Shown here: positions 59,623 through 64,000 of the stretch, piece by piece
How positions within the stretch are numbered: position 1 is the stretch's first letter
Layout: each line of letters starts with the position of its first letter
Origin: Micromonospora sp. Llam0
GTDB taxonomy: Bacteria; Actinomycetota; Actinomycetes; Mycobacteriales; Micromonosporaceae
Assembly: GCF_003751085.1 (NCBI RefSeq)
Contig: NZ_RJJY01000001.1
Location: 186,001 to 250,000 of the forward strand
Length of the DNA: 64,000 nt
Reading direction: 5' to 3'
Notes under the pieces: model-generated
The model's input: only the letters and a program-made list of their open reading frames with translations
What the model was told of the DNA's origin: nothing
Databases searched by the model: none
Position numbers and translations under genes: made by a program

Positions 59623-61267
59623 CGTCGGTCGGCACCCGTCCGCTGCCGTTCAACGGACCGCTGGCGATCAGCGGTTCGGTGCCCGGCGGCAGCGACACCG
59701 GCTCGGCACCGAAGTTCGTCACCACGGTCACCTCGTCGACGCAGCAGGCGAGCACGTCCTCCGGCGACTCCAGCCACCGCAGCCGGCCGGCACCAAGCCC
59801 CAGGTCGCGGCGCAGCCGCAACGCCGTCCGGTACAGCTCGTAGGTCGACCCCGGCACGTCGCGCTGCCGGTCGAGGGCGTACTCGGCCCACACCGGTGGC
59901 TGCGGCAGCCAGCTGGCGTCGGTCGGCCCGAACCCGTACGACGGGCTGTCCGCCTCCCACGGGATCGGCACCCGGCAGCCGTCCCGGCCGCGCTCGGTGT
60001 GGTCGGTACGCCGCCAGGTCGGGTCCTGCCGGACCTCGTCGGGCAGCGTGGTGTGCTCCGGCAGACCCAGCTCCTCACCCTGGTAGAGGTAGGCCGAGCC
60101 GGGCAGGGCCAGCATCAGCAGGGTGGCGGCGCGGGCCCGGCGCAGCCCGAGCGCGGTGTCCGGCTGCGGGTCGTTCGCGCCGATGCCGCGCGGCCGGGCC
60201 GCGCCGATCGGCAGCGCCAGCCGGGTGGCGTGGCGCAGCACGTCATGGTTGGACAACACCCAGGTGGTGGGCGCGCCGACCTTGTCGGTGGCGGCCAACG
60301 AGCGTTCGATCACCGTACGCTGCGCGTCGGAGGTCCACGCCGCCTCCAGATATTCGAAGTTGAACGCCTGGTGCATCTCGTCCGGTCGGACGTACGCGGC
60401 GAGCCGCTCCGCCGGCTGCACCCACGCCTCGGCGACCAGGATCTGCTGCCCGGGGTGCTCGTCCAGCACCGACCGCCACTGCCGGTAGATCTCGTGTACG
60501 CCGTCCTGGTCCCACATCGGCGGACGGGGCTGGTCGACGTGGTCGCCGGAGGTGGTCTCCTCCGGGTAGTGCCAGTCGGCCAGGTCGGCCTGCTTGACCA
60601 GGCCGTGCGCCACGTCGACCCGGAAGCCGTCGACGCCCCGGTCCAGCCAGAACCGCAGGATGGCCACGAACTCGTCGCGGACCTGCTCGGAGTCCCAGTT
60701 GAGGTCGGGCTGGCCGGCGTCGAACAGGTGCAGGTACCACTGGCCCGGCGTACCGTCCGGGTTGTCGGTCCTGGTCCAGGCCGGGCCGCCGAAGACGGAC
60801 CGCCAGCTGTTCGGTGGCCGGTCCCCGTGCTGGCCGCGGCCGTCGCGGAAAACGTACCGGTCCCGGGCCGCGCTGCCCGGCTCGGCGCCGAGCGCCTCGA
60901 CGAACCAGGGGTGTGCCGACGAGGTGTGGTTCGGCACCAGGTCGACGATCACCCGGAGCCCTCGGCGGTGGGCCTCGGCGATCAGCCGGTCGGCGTCGGT
61001 CAGCCGGCCGAAGATCGGGTCGACGTCGCGGTAGTCGGCGACGTCGTAGCCGGCGTCGGCCTGCGGCGACGGGTAGAACGGAGACAGCCAGATCGCGTCG
61101 ATGCCGAGGGCGACGAGGTCGTCCAGCCGGTCGACGACGCCGGGCAGGTCCCCGATGCCGTCGCCGTCGGAGTCGGCGAACGACCGTGGGTAGATCTGGT
61201 AGATGACCGCCTCCCGCCACCATTCGGTGCCGGCACCGTCACGGGTACGGGTCGATGGCGTGTTCAC
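59591..61267 (-). CDS. Alpha-glucosidase (GH13, oligo-1,6-/maltase type)
   Basis: 558 residues. WWREAVIYQIYPRSFADSDGDGIGDLPGV starts the TIM barrel. Catalytic residues: nucleophile Asp218 in GVDGFRVDVAHGL, acid/base Glu280 in ILVAEAWVQPAE, and Asp342 in WVLSNHDVLRHA; VPNHTS carries the first conserved His. No signal peptide, so it cleaves imported alpha-glucosides in the cytoplasm. The LacI gene lies upstream on the same strand, followed further upstream by the sugar ABC permeases, so uptake and hydrolysis form one locus. Confidence 0.94.
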   Translation of the reverse strand: MNTPSTRTRDGAGTEWWREAVIYQIYPRSFADSDGDGIGDLPGVVDRLDDLVALGIDAIWLSPFYPSPQADAGYDVADYRDVDPIFGRLTDADRLIAEAHRRGLRVIVDLVPNHTSSAHPWFVEALGAEPGSAARDRYVFRDGRGQHGDRPPNSWRSVFGGPAWTRTDNPDGTPGQWYLHLFDAGQPDLNWDSEQVRDEFVAILRFWLDRGVDGFRVDVAHGLVKQADLADWHYPEETTSGDHVDQPRPPMWDQDGVHEIYRQWRSVLDEHPGQQILVAEAWVQPAERLAAYVRPDEMHQAFNFEYLEAAWTSDAQRTVIERSLAATDKVGAPTTWVLSNHDVLRHATRLALPIGAARPRGIGANDPQPDTALGLRRARAATLLMLALPGSAYLYQGEELGLPEHTTLPDEVRQDPTWRRTDHTERGRDGCRVPIPWEADSPSYGFGPTDASWLPQPPVWAEYALDRQRDVPGSTYELYRTALRLRRDLGLGAGRLRWLESPEDVLACCVDEVTVVTNFGAEPVSLPPGTEPLIASGPLNGSGRVPTDVTVWARQRVR

Positions 61268-61311
61268 CAGTTGTGCTCCTCAGCTCAGCTCGGTTGGCGG
61301 GGTTTTCCAGC

Positions 61312-61331
61312 TGCCAGGAACGTCCCTGGCA
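61312..61331. promoter_or_regulatory. LacI-type palindrome upstream of the alpha-glucosidase
   Basis: TGCCAGGAACGTCCCTGGCA is a 20-bp palindrome with one mismatched pair and a central CG step, in the 114-bp gap between the LacI stop and the alpha-glucosidase start. It may be the operator of the neighbouring LacI repressor; it could instead form a short terminator hairpin. Confidence 0.55.
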
Positions 61332-61381
61332 GCAGGCTTACCGGTGCCTTGTACGTCGGTCTACCAGGTCGGCCGGTGCGG

Positions 61382-62431
61382 TTACCCGGTTTCCCGGGGC
61401 GGCGCGGTCGACTCGCGGACCACCAGTCGGGTGGGCAGGGTCACCGTGTCGGTCGGCGCAGCGGCGGTGCCGGCCAGTGGGCTGGGCAGCGTACCGGCAG
61501 CCAGCGGGCCGAGCAGCGTACCGGCGGCCAGCCGGCCCTGCTCGGCGGCGGGTTGGGCGACGGTGGTCAGCCCGACCACCCGGGCCACGTCGTGGTCGTC
61601 GAGGCCGATCACGCTGACGTCGGCCGGCACCCGCAGCCCGACCTGGCGCAGTACGGCGATGGCGCCGAGCGCCATCTCGTCGCAGGCGGCGAAGATCGCG
61701 GTCGGCAGCGGGCCGCGGCGCAGCAGTTCGGTGGTGGCCGACCCGCCGCCGGCGATGGTGAAGTCGCCCTCCACGTCCAGCGCCGGGTCCGGGGTGAGGC
61801 CGGCCGCGACCAGCGCCTCCCGGTAGCCGCGGCGGCGGTCCAGGTGGGCGGTGAAGGCCAGTTCTTCGCCGGAGTTGCCGGAGATGTGGGCGATCCGCCG
61901 GTGCCCGAGTCCGATCAGGTGGCCGGTGGCGGTCCGGGCGGCGGCCACGTCGTCGATCCGGATGCTGGGCCAGCCGGGTACGCCGGTGCCGGAGCTGACC
62001 GTGACCCCGGGCATGCCCAACGCGGAGATGGCGGCGAAGTCGGACCGGTGCAGCGGGGTGGCGACCAGCATCAACGCGTCCACCCGGTGGCGCAGGCTGG
62101 CGGTGTGCAGCATCCGCTGCCGGGCGTTCTCCCGCCCGCCGAGGTTGTAGAGCAGCAGGTCGTAGCCGGCTTCCTGCAGTGCGTCCTCGGCGGCTTCGAC
62201 GACGGTGCTGAAGAACCAGCGGGTGATCCGTGGCACCACGACCGCGACGGCCCGGGTCTTGCCGCCGGCCAGCCGCGACGCGCTGGGCGAGGCGATGTAT
62301 CCGAGTTGCGCGGCGGCGTCGAGGACCCGCAGCCGGGTCGCCTCGGTGACCGTCGGCAGGCCCCGCAGGGCCCGCGAGACGGTCGCCGTGGAGACCCCGG
62401 CCAGCCGGGCGACGTCGTCGATTCTGGTCAT
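61382..62431 (-). CDS. LacI-family repressor of the alpha-glucoside locus
   Basis: 349 residues. HTH TRIDDVARLAGVSTATVSRALRGLPTVTEATR; effector domain with VSVIGLDDHDVARVVGLTTVAQPAAEQG. It lies between the ABC permeases and the alpha-glucosidase, all on the minus strand, and is the likely maltose- or alpha-glucoside-sensing repressor of the locus. Confidence 0.92.
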   Translation of the reverse strand: MTRIDDVARLAGVSTATVSRALRGLPTVTEATRLRVLDAAAQLGYIASPSASRLAGGKTRAVAVVVPRITRWFFSTVVEAAEDALQEAGYDLLLYNLGGRENARQRMLHTASLRHRVDALMLVATPLHRSDFAAISALGMPGVTVSSGTGVPGWPSIRIDDVAAARTATGHLIGLGHRRIAHISGNSGEELAFTAHLDRRRGYREALVAAGLTPDPALDVEGDFTIAGGGSATTELLRRGPLPTAIFAACDEMALGAIAVLRQVGLRVPADVSVIGLDDHDVARVVGLTTVAQPAAEQGRLAAGTLLGPLAAGTLPSPLAGTAAAPTDTVTLPTRLVVRESTAPPRETG

Positions 62432-62478
62432 GGATCATCACCTCGCCCGCGCGGTCGCGGCCGGCGTCGCCTTCGCGG

Positions 62479-63456
62479 TCAGCCCTTGACGCTGCCGGCC
62501 AGCAGCCCTCGGACGAAGTACCGCTGCAGGGAGAGGAAGACGATCAACGGCACGATGATCGATACGAAGGCACCGGACGTCAGGCGTTGCCACTGGTCAC
62601 CTCGGGTGCCGGCGAGTTCGGCCAGCCGTACCGTCAGTGGTGCCACCCGACTCTCGCCACCTGCGAAGATCAACGCGACGAGCAGGTCGTTCCAGACCCA
62701 GAGGAACTGGAAGATGCCGAACGCGGCCAGCGCCGGGGCGATCAGCGGCAGCACGATGGTCCGGAAGATCTTCGGGTGGCTGGCCCCGTCGACCCGGGCC
62801 GCCTCCATCAGGTCCTTGGGTAGCTGGGACACGAAGTTGTGCAGCAGGAACACCCCCAGCGGCAGGGCGAAGCAGGTGTGCGCGAACCAGACCTGGACGT
62901 AGCGTTCGTAGCTGTCCAGCCCCCAGGGCGGGGTGATGGTGACGCCGCCGATCGTGGTGCCCTGCGAGAAGAACCGCAGCAACGGCACCAGCGCCATCTG
63001 CAGCGGCACGATCTGCAGCGCGAAGATGCAGATGTAGATCAGGTCCCGGCCGCGGAAGTTGATCCAGGCCAGCGCGTACGCGGCCAGTGCCGCGAAGGCC
63101 AGCGGGAACAGCACCGACGGGATGGTGATCACCAGCGAGTTGACGAAGTAGCTGGACAACTGCCCGGACGACGAGGACCTGCCGAACAGCACGTCCTGGT
63201 AGTTCTGCAGGGTGACCTGCGGGTTGGTGAAGAAGGTCCACCAACCGGTGGTCCGGATCTCCTCGGCCGGTCGGAACGAGGAGACGAACAGACCGAACGT
63301 CGGGATGGTCCAGATCACCGCGATGACGATCGCGACGATCGTCGCCGTCGGGGTGTTGAGCCGCTTGCGGACCCGGCCGACCCGGGTACGGGGCCGTTCC
63401 TCCCCGCTGCTGGCCGGGGCGGCCACGGGGGGCGTGGTGGTGGTCATGGGTGTCAC
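62479..63456 (-). CDS. Sugar ABC transporter permease (MalG-like)
   Basis: 325 residues, six helices. The EAA loop EAARVDGASHPKIFRTIVLPLIAPALAAFGIFQFLWVWNDLL contacts the ATPase, and the C-terminus RYFVRGLLAGSVKG is the MalG-type ending. An N-terminal 35-residue cytoplasmic tail (TTTPPVAAPASSGEERPRTRVGRVRKR) is unremarkable. ATG 63456 overlaps the stop of the preceding permease (ATGA). Imports an alpha-glucoside with its MalF partner and a binding protein outside the window. Confidence 0.93.
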   Translation of the reverse strand: MTPMTTTTPPVAAPASSGEERPRTRVGRVRKRLNTPTATIVAIVIAVIWTIPTFGLFVSSFRPAEEIRTTGWWTFFTNPQVTLQNYQDVLFGRSSSSGQLSSYFVNSLVITIPSVLFPLAFAALAAYALAWINFRGRDLIYICIFALQIVPLQMALVPLLRFFSQGTTIGGVTITPPWGLDSYERYVQVWFAHTCFALPLGVFLLHNFVSQLPKDLMEAARVDGASHPKIFRTIVLPLIAPALAAFGIFQFLWVWNDLLVALIFAGGESRVAPLTVRLAELAGTRGDQWQRLTSGAFVSIIVPLIVFLSLQRYFVRGLLAGSVKG

Positions 63457-64000
63457 ACCTCCCGCTGCTTGCGCAGGTTACGGATCTGGTAGATGACGAT
63501 CGGGATGACCAGCACGAACAGGAACACCGCCAGGGCCGAGCCGTAGCCGTTCTGGCCGTAGCGGAACGCCTGGTTGTACATCTCGTTGGCGATCACACCG
63601 GTGTCGTAGTTGCCGTTGGTCATCGTCCGGACGATGTCGAAGACCTTCAGGGTGGCGATCGAGATGGTCACCACCACGACGATCAGCGCCGGTCGGATGC
63701 TCGGCATGGTGACCCGCCAGAACATCTGCCAGGCGTTCACCCCGTCGAGCCGGGCGGCTTCGATGATGTCGGCCGGGATCGCCTTGATCGCGGCGGAGAG
63801 CACCACCATCGCGAACCCGGCCTGGATCCAGATCATCACCACGATCAGCAGCAGCGTGTTCAGTGGTGCGTTCAGTTGCAGCCAGCGTTGCGGCTCGAAG
63901 CCGAACAGGGTGACCAGGTAGTTGAGCAGACCGTACTGTTCCTGCTCGCCGCCCCGGTAGGCGTAGACGAACCGCCAGATGATGCTGGCGCCGACGAAGG
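63453..64000 (-). CDS. Sugar ABC transporter permease (MalF-like), 5' end outside window
   Basis: The frame stays open from 63842 to the window edge (…FGFEPQRWLQLNAPLNTLLLIVVM…), so the ATG at 63842 is internal and the gene begins beyond 64000. EAARLDGVNAWQMFWRVTMPSIRPAL is the EAA loop, and NGNYDTGVIANEMYNQAFRYGQNGYGSALAVFLFVLVIPIVIYQIR the last helices. Partner of the MalG-like permease, to which it is coupled. Confidence 0.92.
   Translation of the reverse strand, partial: FVGASIIWRFVYAYRGGEQEQYGLLNYLVTLFGFEPQRWLQLNAPLNTLLLIVVMIWIQAGFAMVVLSAAIKAIPADIIEAARLDGVNAWQMFWRVTMPSIRPALIVVVVTISIATLKVFDIVRTMTNGNYDTGVIANEMYNQAFRYGQNGYGSALAVFLFVLVIPIVIYQIRNLRKQREV

Noticed and set aside
59999..62902. 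A 967-codon plus-strand frame across the alpha-glucosidase and LacI genes.
   Set aside because: Antisense shadow of recognised genes with no start signal or domain.
1..64000. tRNA, rRNA or known small-RNA genes.
   Set aside because: None was recognised on either strand by reading; a covariance search would be needed to exclude small ones.

Overview
The window is very GC-rich actinomycete DNA. GTG starts are common, 4-bp ATGA/GTGA gene overlaps are frequent, several secreted enzymes use Pro-Thr (PTTAPP) linkers with family 2 cellulose-binding modules, and there is a complete conservon (cvn) operon and a DUF5753/DUF397 pair. Gene content and style fit Micromonosporaceae (Micromonospora, Actinoplanes and relatives). 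That placement is inference: no rRNA or tRNA gene is present to confirm it.

Layout. 1-4 kb: end of a CHAT-domain protein, a VOC protein with a LacI repressor, and a secreted esterase with CBM2. 4-7.7 kb: an Imm1-type immunity gene and, reading toward it, a DddA/SCP1.201-like DNA deaminase toxin. The toxin gene is split by an ISAs1-type element that is itself interrupted by an IS3-family element; target duplications let the original genes be rebuilt on paper. 8-10.3 kb: two Gfo/Idh/MocA oxidoreductases. 10.3-16.7 kb: accessory region with a DUF559 nuclease-like gene between two near-identical hairpins, a membrane-protein gene broken by an IS1380-type element, and small coupled genes with a DivIVA-like protein and AlpA-like and GntR-like regulators. 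17-20.7 kb: DUF4956 / VTC / CotH-CBM2 operon. 20.8-24.7 kb: cold-shock protein, GH10 xylanase, polysaccharide deacetylase and GH16 glycanase. 24.8-31.7 kb: minus-strand exopolysaccharide-type operon (large membrane protein, flippase, three glycosyltransferases). 32-34 kb: CBM2-GH6 cellulase behind a CebR-like box. 34-36 kb: small acidic or membrane-anchored unknowns. 36-40 kb: conservon. 40-45 kb: lutABC lactate-utilisation operon with a GntR regulator and a divergent lactonase. 45-48.6 kb: a solute-binding/vWA protein and a polyprenyl-phosphate sugar transferase. 48.7-52.7 kb: ROK repressor divergent from xylAB. 52.7-56.3 kb: a second accessory region in which a ~310-bp duplication flanks two lower-GC, two-helix membrane-protein genes, followed by a DUF5753/DUF397 pair. 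56.4-59.6 kb: TetR with a DUF2306 protein, and an MFS transporter. 59.6-64 kb: alpha-glucosidase, LacI and sugar ABC permeases, the last running off the window.

How it fits together. Much of the window handles plant polysaccharide: cellulase, xylanase, esterase and GH16 enzymes outside the cell, xylose isomerase and xylulokinase inside, and alpha-glucoside uptake and hydrolysis, each next to a LacI/ROK repressor or an operator-like palindrome. The most notable accessory finding is the nested-insertion wreck of the deaminase toxin whose immunity gene stays intact. The least understood are the hairpin repeat family (10.3, 11.4 and 56.3 kb) and the duplicated cassette around the two small membrane proteins (52.7-54.6 kb).
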